A stretch of 61,304 nt of DNA, taken from positions 1 through 61,304 of the forward strand of contig JADLAB010000403.1 of NCBI GenBank assembly GCA_020848455.1, given 5' to 3'. Under the pieces are notes generated by a model. It did no database searches. It was not told where the DNA came from and saw only the letters and a list, made by a program, of their open reading frames with translations. Positions 28,608-36,295 of this stretch are shown here, one piece after another (the stretch's first letter is position 1; each line of letters opens with the position of its first letter). This stretch comes from Polyangiaceae bacterium. GTDB lineage: Bacteria > Myxococcota_A > Polyangia > Polyangiales > Polyangiaceae. A program made the position numbers and the translations under genes.

Positions 28608-29396
28608 TCAGCGCGCGGGGCGGCGGCGGCGGCGCCAGGTGAGGCCGAGCCCGAGGAGGCCGGCGGTCGCCGCGACGGCGAGGCCGCCCTCGGGCGCGCC
28701 CCCGGACAGGTTGCAGCTGAAGCTGCCGTGGGCCTCGCCGGAGGCCTCGAAGCTCACCTCGAAGTTGGAGATGAGATAGTCGATGCACGCCGGCAGGTCC
28801 GAGGCGGCGACGTACTGACCGTCGCAGAAGAGAGCGCCCGTCGGCGCCTCGCAGTCGATCTGGCAGCCGCCCTCGAGGCTCGCCGTGCACTCGAGCTCGC
28901 AGCCGAGGTTCGCGTCGACCTCGCACGAGGCGCTGCACGCCGCGTCGCACTGCGCCTCGCAGCTCGCGCTCGGAGGCACGACCTCGCACGAGGCGCTGCA
29001 CTCGCTGTTGCAGCTCGCCTGCGCGTAGGCCTCGCACGACGAGTCGCCGCCGCACTGGGCGTGCGCGTCGGCCTGACACGAGGCCTCGCAGCTCGCCCGG
29101 CAGTCGAAGCTTCCGGGGTCGGCCTGGCACGAGGCCTGGCAGCTGCCGCTGCACGAGGCGCTACAGGTCGCGTCGATCGACGCCTGGCACTGCCCGGAGC
29201 ACTCGGCGACGAAGGAGAGCGGCTCGCACTGCGCGACGCAGCCGCCGTCGAACTCGAAGTGGCACTCGCCGACGGCGAGCAGCTCGATGTGGCCGCAGGC
29301 CTCCGCCCCCGTCGCGGCGGAGGCCTGGGCGGGCACGAGCGCGAACGCGAAGAGACCGAGCGAGGCGAGCGAAGGAACGACGGCGCGACGGGACAT
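28608..29396 (-). CDS. Cys-rich repeat surface protein with MYXO-CTERM-like tail
   Basis: 262 aa. Signal peptide (MSRRAVVPSLASLGLFAFAL...AQASA), then about 140 residues with Cys every four residues (CSASC, CQASC, CRASC, CEASC, CEAQC, CSASC patterns), then SFSCNLSGG, a Gly-rich hydrophobic stretch (LAVAATAGLLGLGLTW) and RRRRRPAR, the tail of MYXO-CTERM surface proteins. About 40 Cys imply a disulfide-stacked helical or rod structure. TGGAGG lies 9 nt before ATG 29396. Function unknown; related proteins are known to me only as hypothetical myxobacterial proteins. Confidence 0.85.
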   Translation of the reverse strand: MSRRAVVPSLASLGLFAFALVPAQASAATGAEACGHIELLAVGECHFEFDGGCVAQCEPLSFVAECSGQCQASIDATCSASCSGSCQASCQADPGSFDCRASCEASCQADAHAQCGGDSSCEAYAQASCNSECSASCEVVPPSASCEAQCDAACSASCEVDANLGCELECTASLEGGCQIDCEAPTGALFCDGQYVAASDLPACIDYLISNFEVSFEASGEAHGSFSCNLSGGAPEGGLAVAATAGLLGLGLTWRRRRRPAR

Positions 29397-29577
29397 GGGG
29401 GACCTCCAGGCGAGGGGGCAAAAGGTTGTGCTGTTCTCCGAAGCACGCTCCGTGCCGCAGCTCCGGGAAGGCATCGGCCTCGGTGTCGGTTCCGGTGGCG
29501 CGGCGCCAGGCGCAGTGATTTCGTGCCTCGCCGGGCCGACGAGGCGTGCGGGTGCGCGCGCTCGGGGCGCACGGTCG

Positions 29578-29595
29578 CGCGACAGGTCTGTCGCG
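29578..29595. promoter_or_regulatory. 18-bp perfect palindrome, operator candidate
   Basis: CGCGACAG, GT, CTGTCGCG: 8-bp arms with a 2-bp centre, about 115 bp upstream of the HtrA-like gene's predicted -10. The form suits a dimeric regulator. No family assignment. Confidence 0.5.
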
Positions 29596-29708
29596 AGTGC
29601 GGCATGCGCTCCGCAGGCGGCGCGGGCCGTCGCCGCCCTCGTCGACGTCACCGCCACCGAGCGGCGTGCGGCGAGCCCCGTTGCGCTCGACCCTAGCCCA
29701 CCAAGGAC

Positions 29709-29714
29709 TACACT
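29709..29714 (+). promoter_or_regulatory. -10 box (TACACT), leaderless htrA-like gene
   Basis: TACACT, 6 nt, GTG 29721. TCGACC lies 16 nt further upstream as a fair -35. Confidence 0.5.
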
Positions 29715-29720
29715 CGCCGC

Positions 29721-30896
29721 GTGTCCGCCCGTTGCCGCCTTGCACGAGTCGCGCTCCTGGCTCTCGCCCTGCTCTTCACCGCCTGTCGAGCGAGCACCGA
29801 GGTCGCCTTACCGCCGAGCAACACCGTGGTCCCGCCGACCGTCGTGGCGAGCGGCCACGCTCCCGCGGCGGCGAGCGCGCCCGCGGTCCCCGAGCCGCCC
29901 GCCATCGCGCCCCTGTCCCCGAACGCGCGCACCGAGGACGAGCGCAACACCATCGCCGTGTTCCGTGACGCGGCGCCGTCCACCGTGTTCGTCACGCAGA
30001 CGCGCGTCGTCGTCGACTGGTACGCGGGGGTCGCACAGGAGGTGCCCGCGGGCTCCGGCTCCGGCTTCGTGTGGGACACCGCCGGCCACATCGTGACGAA
30101 CTACCACGTCATCGAGGGGGCGCGCTCCCTCACGGTCACCTTCCAGGAGCAGAAGAGCTTCGAGGCGAAGGTCGTCGGCGTCGAGCCGCGCAAGGACATC
30201 GCCGTGCTCCGCGTCGACGCGCCGGCCGAGCTCCTCAAGCCCGTGCGCGTGCCGAAGAGCTTCGAGCTCGAGGTCGGCCAGAAGACCATCGCCATCGGCA
30301 ACCCCTTCGGCCTCGACCACACGCTGACGACCGGCGTCATCAGCGCGCTCGGCCGCGAGATGCAGGGCATCGGCGGCGTGGCCATCCGCGACATGATCCA
30401 GACGGACGCCGCCATCAACCCCGGCAACTCGGGCGGGCCCTTGCTCGACTCCGCGGGGCAGCTCATCGGCATGAACACCATGATCTTCTCGAAGAGCGGC
30501 GGCTCCGCGGGCATCGGCTTCGCCGTGCCGGTGTCGAGCATCGCGCGCGTCGTGCCGCAGATCGTGCGGACCGGGCGCGCCGAGCAGGTCGGCTTCGGCG
30601 TCAACGTGGATCCGAACCAGCGCATCGAGCGCCGCCTCGGCCTGCGTGGCGTCATCGTCATCTCGGTCAAGCCTGGCAGCCCGGCCGAGGCGGCGGGGCT
30701 GCGGGGGCTCGTGGCGACACCCCAGGGCGTGGAGCTGGGCGACGTCCTCGTCGGCATCGACGACGCGCGCATCGAGAGCTACGACGACCTCTACACGGCG
30801 CTCGATCGGCGCGCCGCCGGTCAGAAGGTAAAGCTCAAGGTCGCGCGGGGCGACGGCATCCTGACGCTCGACGTCGAGCTCGTGCGAGTGGACTGA
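29721..30896 (+). CDS. HtrA/DegP-like serine protease lipoprotein
   Basis: 391 aa S1C protease. Signal peptide with a Cys after LLFTA (lipobox-like), a Pro/Ala linker, then the catalytic triad: His in NYHVIEG, Asp in RKDIAVLR and Ser in PGNSGGPLL. The loops TGVISALGRE and NTMIFSKSGGSAGIGFAVPV are typical. A C-terminal PDZ domain has GVIVISVKPGSPAEAAGL. It degrades or refolds misfolded envelope proteins. GTG start from the TACACT box. The DUF2804 gene follows 1 bp later on the same strand. Confidence 0.94.
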   Translation: MSARCRLARVALLALALLFTACRASTEVALPPSNTVVPPTVVASGHAPAAASAPAVPEPPAIAPLSPNARTEDERNTIAVFRDAAPSTVFVTQTRVVVDWYAGVAQEVPAGSGSGFVWDTAGHIVTNYHVIEGARSLTVTFQEQKSFEAKVVGVEPRKDIAVLRVDAPAELLKPVRVPKSFELEVGQKTIAIGNPFGLDHTLTTGVISALGREMQGIGGVAIRDMIQTDAAINPGNSGGPLLDSAGQLIGMNTMIFSKSGGSAGIGFAVPVSSIARVVPQIVRTGRAEQVGFGVNVDPNQRIERRLGLRGVIVISVKPGSPAEAAGLRGLVATPQGVELGDVLVGIDDARIESYDDLYTALDRRAAGQKVKLKVARGDGILTLDVELVRVD

Positions 30897-30897
30897 C

Positions 30898-31899
30898 GTG
30901 GCGCAACGGCCCGCCAGCGCGGCCGGAACGGAGCGTGAGATCGTCGCGCCGGTCGCGCTCTGCCGCGCCGACGGCAGCTTCGACCCCGCGGCGCGCGGCT
31001 TCTCGCGCGGGCCGCTCTCGGCATGCGAGGTCCCGGGGCACTGGGGCCGGCGCAAGCGCTGGCACTACTGGGGCGTGACCTCGCCCCGCGAGATCGTGTC
31101 GCTCACCTTCGTCGACCTCGACTACGTCGGTCTCGCGATCGCGGTCGTCGTCGACCGCGCGAGCGGGCGTCGCTTTCGGGGGGGCGCGCTCGCGCCGCTC
31201 GGGTGGCGCATGCCCCTGCCGGTGCGCGACGGCGAGGGGGAGGTCGCGGTCCGGCGCCGCCGCTTCGGGCTCTCGTTCCGCGACCTCGGCCGCGAGGTCG
31301 CGCTCGTCGTGCGGGCACCCGGGCTCGCGGTCGACGTGACCGTGACGCGCCCCCCGGGGCACGAGACGCTGGGGGTCGGGGTCGGCTGGGACGAGCAGCA
31401 CTTCGCCTACAGTGCCAAGCACACGGCTCTGCCTGCCCGGGGCTCGCTCGCCCTCGACGGCGTGCGGCGCCGCCTCGCCGAGGGGGCCTTCGCGTGTCTC
31501 GACTTCGGTCGCGGCGTATGGCCCTGGCGGAGCGCGTGGAACTGGGCCTCGGCCGCGGGGGTCGCGGGCGGTCGCACGCTCGGGCTCAACCTCGGCGCAC
31601 GGTGGACGGCCGGCGCGGGCCCGAGCGAGAACGCGCTCGTGGTCGACGGGCGCATCCACAAGCTCCCGGGCGAGCTCCGCTTCGACCTCGACCGCCGTGC
31701 GCCCCGGCGACCTTGGCGCATCGAAGGGCGGGGCGTCACGCTCCGCTTCCGGCCCGAGCTGTGCGAGCACCCCCGCCTGCCGCTCGGCGTCCTCGCCGCG
31801 GAGCTCGTGCTCGGCTTCGGGCACTTCGAGGGACGCGTGCTCGACCACGACCTCACGGGCCTGTTCGGCTGGGCGGAGGACTTCCGCGCGCGCTGGTGA
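30898..31899 (+). CDS. DUF2804 protein
   Basis: 333 aa. The motif run RKRWHYWGVTSP, SLTFVDLDYVGLA, RRFGLSF, the WDEQHFAYSAKHTALPARG segment and the ending VLDHDLTGLFGWAEDFRARW match DUF2804, a family of unknown function with a beta-rich fold. No signal peptide. GTG starts 1 bp after the HtrA-like stop, so co-translation is likely. The link between an envelope protease and DUF2804 is not explained. Confidence 0.85.
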   Translation: MAQRPASAAGTEREIVAPVALCRADGSFDPAARGFSRGPLSACEVPGHWGRRKRWHYWGVTSPREIVSLTFVDLDYVGLAIAVVVDRASGRRFRGGALAPLGWRMPLPVRDGEGEVAVRRRRFGLSFRDLGREVALVVRAPGLAVDVTVTRPPGHETLGVGVGWDEQHFAYSAKHTALPARGSLALDGVRRRLAEGAFACLDFGRGVWPWRSAWNWASAAGVAGGRTLGLNLGARWTAGAGPSENALVVDGRIHKLPGELRFDLDRRAPRRPWRIEGRGVTLRFRPELCEHPRLPLGVLAAELVLGFGHFEGRVLDHDLTGLFGWAEDFRARW

Positions 31900-31956
31900 G
31901 CCGGCCCTCGGGCCGTGGCCTTCGCGCTCGCGCGCGATCGAGGCTAAGAACGCCTC

Positions 31957-32661
31957 GTGGCCACCTTCTACCTGCGGCAGCTCCTCGTGGGGCGCGACAT
32001 CGGCGAGGACGACGTCGCCGGCGCCCAGATGCAGAACTTCGTCTACCTCGTGGGCGATCGCGACGCCGGCACTTGCCTCGTCGTCGACCCGGCGTGGGAC
32101 GTGGCAGGGGCGCTCGACCGAGCGCGCGAGGACGGCATGCGCGTCACCGGCGCGCTCGTCACGCACTACCACCCCGACCACGTGGGCGGCTCCATCTTCG
32201 GCCTGCGCATCGAGGGGCTCGCGAAGCTCATGGATCTCGCGCCGGGCAAGGTGCACGTGCACGAGCTCGAGGCCGACGGCGTGAAGCAGGTGACGGGGCT
32301 GTCGGAGAGCGATCTCGCGCGCCACCGCGGCGGCGATCGCGTCGGCATCGGGGGCATCGAGATCGAGCTGCTGCACACGCCCGGGCACACGCCGGGCTCG
32401 CAGTGCTTCCGCGTGAAGGACGCGCTCGTCGCGGGCGACACGCTGTTCCTCGAGGGGTGCGGGCGCGTGGATCTGCCGGGCGGGAGCCCCGAGGAGATGG
32501 AGCGCACGCTGTCGCAGCGGCTCTCGACGCTGCCCGACGACATGGTGCTCTACCCGGGCCACGCCTACGGCGGCGAGAGCGCGCCGCTCGCCGTCGTGCG
32601 GCGCGTGAACCCCTACCTGCGCGCCGCGATGGCGAAGGCGCGCGGCGCCCGGCCGAGCTGA
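31957..32661 (+). CDS. Metallo-beta-lactamase-fold hydrolase (glyoxalase II / persulfide dioxygenase-like)
   Basis: 234 aa. THYHPDHVGG supplies the HxHxDH metal motif, followed by TPGHTPGSQCF, GDTLFLEGCGR and YPGHAYGG. That order is typical of glyoxalase II and ETHE1-like persulfide dioxygenases; the DTLFLEGCGR segment is closer to the ETHE1 side. Probably cytosolic thioester or persulfide chemistry. GTG start with a weak TAAGAA box 6 nt upstream. Convergent with the GDPD gene. Confidence 0.88.
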   Translation: MATFYLRQLLVGRDIGEDDVAGAQMQNFVYLVGDRDAGTCLVVDPAWDVAGALDRAREDGMRVTGALVTHYHPDHVGGSIFGLRIEGLAKLMDLAPGKVHVHELEADGVKQVTGLSESDLARHRGGDRVGIGGIEIELLHTPGHTPGSQCFRVKDALVAGDTLFLEGCGRVDLPGGSPEEMERTLSQRLSTLPDDMVLYPGHAYGGESAPLAVVRRVNPYLRAAMAKARGARPS

Positions 32662-32679
32662 GCGACGCGCCCGGTCGGC

Positions 32680-33672
32680 TCAGCGCCCGAGGTAGTGGAG
32701 CACGAGCTCGGGGCGGTCGGTCTGCGCGATGTCGATGCCGTCGGCGAACACCGGCGCGTAGTCCGAGGGGTCGTTCGAGAACTTCGCGAGCAGATCGAAC
32801 GCGAACACGTCGATGAGCGCGCGGTGGCCCGCGGCGTGCACCTCGTCGGTGAGCGCCTGCGGCGACGGCACGTCGGAGAGCTCGACGATGACGGGTGGGT
32901 GGGCGGCGAAGAGCGCCAGCGCGGCCGCGAGCTCGGCCGAGGTGCCGACGCGCACCATGGTGTGCAGTGCGGGCTCGAGCACGAGCGCCTCCTCGATCTT
33001 GGCGGTGCTGCTCGTGTCGAAGATCGCCCAGTCGAGCGTGTCGGTGGCCTGGATCGCCGCGACGAGCAGATCCACGCGGTCGGTCTTGTTCGCGTCGACG
33101 AGCACGTGCACCTTGCCGCGCGCCGTCGCGAGCACGTCTGCGAGCGTCGGGATGCGCTCGCAGGCGTAGTCGCCCGGGAAGGCCCCGGCGTCGATGTGGA
33201 GCGCCTGGAGCTCGGCGAGCGTCAGGTCCGCGGCCGCGCCCGTGCCGTCGGTCGTGCGGTCGACGGTGGTGTCGTGCAGGTTCACGAGCACCCCGTCCGC
33301 GGTGGGTCGCGGATCGGTCTCCACGAAGTCGAGGCCGATGGCGATCGCGGCTCGCACGCTCGCAAGCGTGTCCTCCGGGGCGAGGACGCCGAGCTGCCCG
33401 CCCGCGCCGCGGTGCCCGGACACGAGCTTGTCCGGGCACGTCCGGTCCGTGGCGCAGCTCGGGTCGATCGGCGTCACCCGGTCCGGTGGCCCTGCGGCCG
33501 TGCAGTCGTACACGCCCGGGTCGGGGAGCACGATGCCGTTGCCGCTGCCGCCCGCGCCGCCCGCCCCCGGCTCCACGGGGCTCGCGCTCGTGCAGGCGGC
33601 GTGCAGGGCGAAGAGCGGCGCGAGAGCCGCGATGCGTGCGACGGTGGGGTGGGTGCGCGAGGAGGTGCTCAC
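32680..33672 (-). CDS. Glycerophosphodiester phosphodiesterase family lipoprotein
   Basis: 330 aa GDPD-fold protein. SGHRGAGG (first catalytic His), PEDT, FVETDPRPTADGVLVNLHDTT (metal Glu/Asp and second His) and the closing DIAQTDRPELVLHYL are all typical. The family cleaves glycerophosphodiesters to glycerol-3-phosphate. A signal peptide ends near LHAAC, giving a probable lipoprotein Cys and a Gly-rich linker. GTG 33672 has a CATCAT box 6 nt upstream, placed just after an intrinsic terminator. Confidence 0.88.
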   Translation of the reverse strand: MSTSSRTHPTVARIAALAPLFALHAACTSASPVEPGAGGAGGSGNGIVLPDPGVYDCTAAGPPDRVTPIDPSCATDRTCPDKLVSGHRGAGGQLGVLAPEDTLASVRAAIAIGLDFVETDPRPTADGVLVNLHDTTVDRTTDGTGAAADLTLAELQALHIDAGAFPGDYACERIPTLADVLATARGKVHVLVDANKTDRVDLLVAAIQATDTLDWAIFDTSSTAKIEEALVLEPALHTMVRVGTSAELAAALALFAAHPPVIVELSDVPSPQALTDEVHAAGHRALIDVFAFDLLAKFSNDPSDYAPVFADGIDIAQTDRPELVLHYLGR

Positions 33673-33678
33673 GCGTCC

Positions 33679-33684
33679 ATGATG
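33679..33684 (-). promoter_or_regulatory. -10-like box (CATCAT) of GDPD gene
   Basis: CATCAT on the minus strand, 6 nt before GTG 33672, directly downstream of the terminator's T-tract. A weaker fit to the TANNNT set. Confidence 0.3.
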
Positions 33685-33686
33685 CC

Positions 33687-33724
33687 AAAAAAAAACCGTG
33701 CCGTCGGGTTGGCCGACGGCACGG
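33687..33724 (-). terminator. Strong intrinsic terminator, minus strand
   Basis: A perfect 12-bp stem (CCGTGCCGTCGG with CCGACGGCACGG, loop of 5) is followed on the minus strand by nine T (33695-33687). It is the only textbook terminator I see in the window. It stands between two divergent genes, immediately before GDPD, so it may block antisense transcription from the neighbouring lipoprotein gene or act as an attenuator. Confidence 0.85.
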
Positions 33725-33794
33725 GCCTCCCCCCGTCCCGCCGCGTCAGCGGCGCCGCCTCGCGCGCGCTTGCCGGACGGGGGGTGTCGTGCGG

Positions 33795-33800
33795 TAGCAT
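33795..33800 (+). promoter_or_regulatory. -10 box (TAGCAT), leaderless lipoprotein gene
   Basis: TAGCAT, 7 nt, ATG 33808. An in-frame ATG at 33799 overlaps the box and is therefore unlikely to be the start. Confidence 0.5.
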
Positions 33801-33807
33801 GGCGGGC

Positions 33808-35013
33808 ATGGGTATCCGGCAGGGGTGGGGCCGAGCGTGCGCCCTCGGCGGCGCGCTCGTGGGGCTGTGGGCGTGCTCGAGCAGCGGCAGCGACGCGGGC
33901 GCAGGCGCGACGGGGGGCACCACCACGACGAGCACCTCTACCGGTTCGGGCGGGACCGGCACGGGTGGAGACGCGACGGGTGGTACCGGGACCGGTGGTA
34001 CCGGGACGGGTGGCACCGGCACGGGCGGCACGGGCACGGGCGGCACGGGCACGGGCGGCACGGGCACGGGCGCGACCGGTGGCGCGGGCGGCAGTGCGGG
34101 CGCTCCGACCGGTGCCTACTTCCCGGCGGGCGCGTGGATGTACCAGGACATCTCGCAGGCGGCGGTGCGCGCCGACTCGGCCGCCATCACGCAGTGGCTC
34201 GAGAACAACGGCTCCTGGGGCACGGGCGAGATCCGCATCGACTACTCCATCGAGGTGCTTCAGAAGACGCCGCAGACCCCCTACCAGAGCTTCATACAGA
34301 CCGCGGAATTCTACTCGCCGGACTGCGACGCCGTCGACGTGCCCGTGCCGCCGGGCGGCGCGCTCGAGGGCGAGACCGGCTACGAGTGCACGAGCGGCGG
34401 CGACTGCCACCTCATCGTGGTCGACAACGACCTGCACCGGCTGTTCGAGATGTGGCGCGCCGACATCCAGGGCGGCACGTTCTACGGCGGCTGCCTGGCC
34501 GCCTGGGACATGACGCGCGTGTACGGTGTCGAGGGGCGCGGCGAGCAGTGCACCAGCGCCGACGCGGCGGGCTTCCCCATCGCGCCGCTGCTCTTCAGCG
34601 CGGACGAGGTCGCCGCGGGCGAGATCGCGCACGCGATCCGCTTCATCCTCCCGAACGCGCGCATGCGCGGCGGCTGGTACTCCCATCCGGGGACGCACGC
34701 GGGCGGACCGAGCGGCCCGGCACCCGCGCCCGTCTATGGCTCGCGCTGGCGGCTGCGCGCGAATTTCGACCTCGCTTCGCTTCCGAACGACGGCGCGCGG
34801 GTCGTGGCGCGCGCCCTGCAGCGCTACGGCATGGCCCTCGCCGACGGCGGCAACATCGCGCTCACGGCCCAGAGCGACCGCTTCACGGTCGCGAAGTGGG
34901 CCGGCCTGCTCGGCACCTTCGATCTGGCCTCGATCCAGCCGACCGACTTCGAGGTGCTCGACGGCGGCCCCGCGATCCAGCTCACCTACGACTGCGTGCG
35001 CAGCGCGTACTGA
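33808..35013 (+). CDS. Gly/Thr-repeat lipoprotein, function unknown
   Basis: 401 aa. Signal peptide ending LVGLWAC (Cys23), then about 70 residues of Gly/Thr/Ala low-complexity linker, partly made of 15-bp DNA repeats (Thr-Gly-Thr-Gly-Gly units). A globular domain follows to the C-terminus with AGAWMYQDIS, GSWGTGEIRIDYS, DLHRLFEMWRADI, AWDMTRVYG and AHAIRFILPNARM, and about six Cys. I recognise no family with certainty; the look is of a secreted substrate-binding or enzymatic domain. It is 14 bp before an SDR gene. Confidence 0.82.
   Translation: MGIRQGWGRACALGGALVGLWACSSSGSDAGAGATGGTTTTSTSTGSGGTGTGGDATGGTGTGGTGTGGTGTGGTGTGGTGTGGTGTGATGGAGGSAGAPTGAYFPAGAWMYQDISQAAVRADSAAITQWLENNGSWGTGEIRIDYSIEVLQKTPQTPYQSFIQTAEFYSPDCDAVDVPVPPGGALEGETGYECTSGGDCHLIVVDNDLHRLFEMWRADIQGGTFYGGCLAAWDMTRVYGVEGRGEQCTSADAAGFPIAPLLFSADEVAAGEIAHAIRFILPNARMRGGWYSHPGTHAGGPSGPAPAPVYGSRWRLRANFDLASLPNDGARVVARALQRYGMALADGGNIALTAQSDRFTVAKWAGLLGTFDLASIQPTDFEVLDGGPAIQLTYDCVRSAY
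33963..34070. repeat. 15-bp tandem repeats coding Gly-Thr linker
   Basis: Five or more copies of a GGCACGGGCACGGGC-type unit encode the linker of the lipoprotein; variants at the left end mark older copies. Confidence 0.6.
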
Positions 35014-35027
35014 CCCTGCCGCGACGC

Positions 35028-35858
35028 ATGAGCCGAGCGCCCGTCGTCCTCGTCACCGGCGCCACCGACGGCATCGGCCGCGAGACGGCCCGCGTGCTCG
35101 CGGCGCGCGGCGCGCGGGTCGTGCTCCACGGCCGCAGCGCCTCGAAGCTCGCCGCCACCCGCGAGGCCATCGAGCAGGCGACCGGCCGTCGCTTGCCCGA
35201 GCCCGTGCTCTGCGACCTGGCCTCGCTCGCCGCCGTGCGCGAGCTCGCGGCGGCGCTCGCGGCGCAGCCCGAGCGCCCGACCGTGCTCCTGCACAACGCG
35301 GGCGTGTACATGCGCCGCTTCGCGACGAGCCCGGACGGCTTCGAGCTCACCATGGCCGTGAACCACCTCGCGCCGTTCCTGCTCACGCACCTCCTGCTCG
35401 GGAGCGCCGGGCAGACCATCGGGCGCGTGGTCAACGTGAGCTCCGTCGCGCACCAGCGCGGCGCGGTCGATCCGGACGACGTCGGCCTCGTGCGGCGCAG
35501 CTTCGAGCCCTACGGCCACTACGCCGCCTCGAAGCTCGCCAACGTGCTCTTCACGGTGGAGCTCGCGCGGCGCGTGCGCGCGCGCGGTGTGGCGGTCAAC
35601 GCTCTGCATCCGGGCGTCGTGTCGACGAAGCTCCTCACCGAGGGCTTCGGCATGCAGGGCGGCGACTCGCTCGAGGAGGGTGCGGCGACGAGCGTCCTGC
35701 TCGCGCTCGAGCCCGTCGGCGCGAGCGCGCACGGCCGCTACTTCGCCGCCGGGCGCGAGGCGCCGATGAGCCCGCTCGCGGCCGACGCGCGCCTCGCCCG
35801 GCGCTTCTACGAGGCGAGTGCCGAGGCGGTCGGTGTCGCGCCGCTGCCGGTGGCCTGA
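35028..35858 (+). CDS. SDR oxidoreductase, retinol-dehydrogenase-like
   Basis: 276 aa. TGATDGIGRETARVLAARGARVV (cofactor motif, residues 9-31), LLHNAGVY, NVSSVAHQRG (Ser) and YAASKLANVLF (Tyr, Lys); HPGVVSTKL follows. The arrangement matches RDH/WW-domain-type SDRs that reduce long aldehydes or ketones. ATG 35028 lies 14 bp after the lipoprotein stop. No Shine-Dalgarno sequence is obvious. Confidence 0.9.
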   Translation: MSRAPVVLVTGATDGIGRETARVLAARGARVVLHGRSASKLAATREAIEQATGRRLPEPVLCDLASLAAVRELAAALAAQPERPTVLLHNAGVYMRRFATSPDGFELTMAVNHLAPFLLTHLLLGSAGQTIGRVVNVSSVAHQRGAVDPDDVGLVRRSFEPYGHYAASKLANVLFTVELARRVRARGVAVNALHPGVVSTKLLTEGFGMQGGDSLEEGAATSVLLALEPVGASAHGRYFAAGREAPMSPLAADARLARRFYEASAEAVGVAPLPVA

Positions 35859-36295
35859 GGGGCCGCCGGCACGACTCCGACGCCGGCGCTATTGCATTGC
35901 TGGAATATTGTCCTTAAACTGGAATCCTTCGGTGGCGACGTGTGGCTCCAGACTCGGCCGCCGTCGCCTTCGTCGTTGGGGGATGGCTTCTGCTTGCTGC
36001 TAGCTAGGGCACCGCGCGTGTCCTCTTAGCGTTTGCAGATGGCGAGCCCCGCGGCCGCGCGGTCACTCCGACGCGGCGGCGGCTCGCTTCGAGCGGCCAG
36101 TCCAACGGCTGCGCGTCGATCGAGCGGCGACCGACACGGCACGCGTGCGCCCGGCGCACGGCGCCCGAGTCGCCGCACGACGGCGTCGCGGCACCCGTGT
36201 GCGCCGCGCGTGGCTCTCCGCGCACGGCGCGCGCGGCTCTTCCGGCACGGCCGGGCTCTAGGGCCCGGTGTGGGTGCCCGTCCATGGAGCGTCCG
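35859..36295. other. 437-bp gap with A+T-richer island
   Basis: The part at about 35888-36040 is much richer in A+T than the rest of the window and is stopped in several frames, so it looks non-coding. It contains TTGCAT, 16 nt and TTAAAC (a weak promoter-like pair) and a CTAGCTAG palindrome near 36000. An imperfect GCCGGC hairpin pair (35865-35887) follows the SDR gene. Confidence 0.45.

Larger units (their letters stand above)
29397..29720. other. 324-bp divergent intergenic region
   Basis: Holds a perfect 18-bp palindrome (29578-29595) and the TACACT box of the HtrA-like gene; the Shine-Dalgarno sequence of the Cys-rich gene is at its left edge. No gene is convincing in either direction. 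Confidence 0.5.

Noticed and set aside
35983-35999. A sigma-54-like site (TGGCTTCTGCTTGCTG)
   Set aside because: The GG-GC spacing is 9 instead of 10 and the -24 element is poor.
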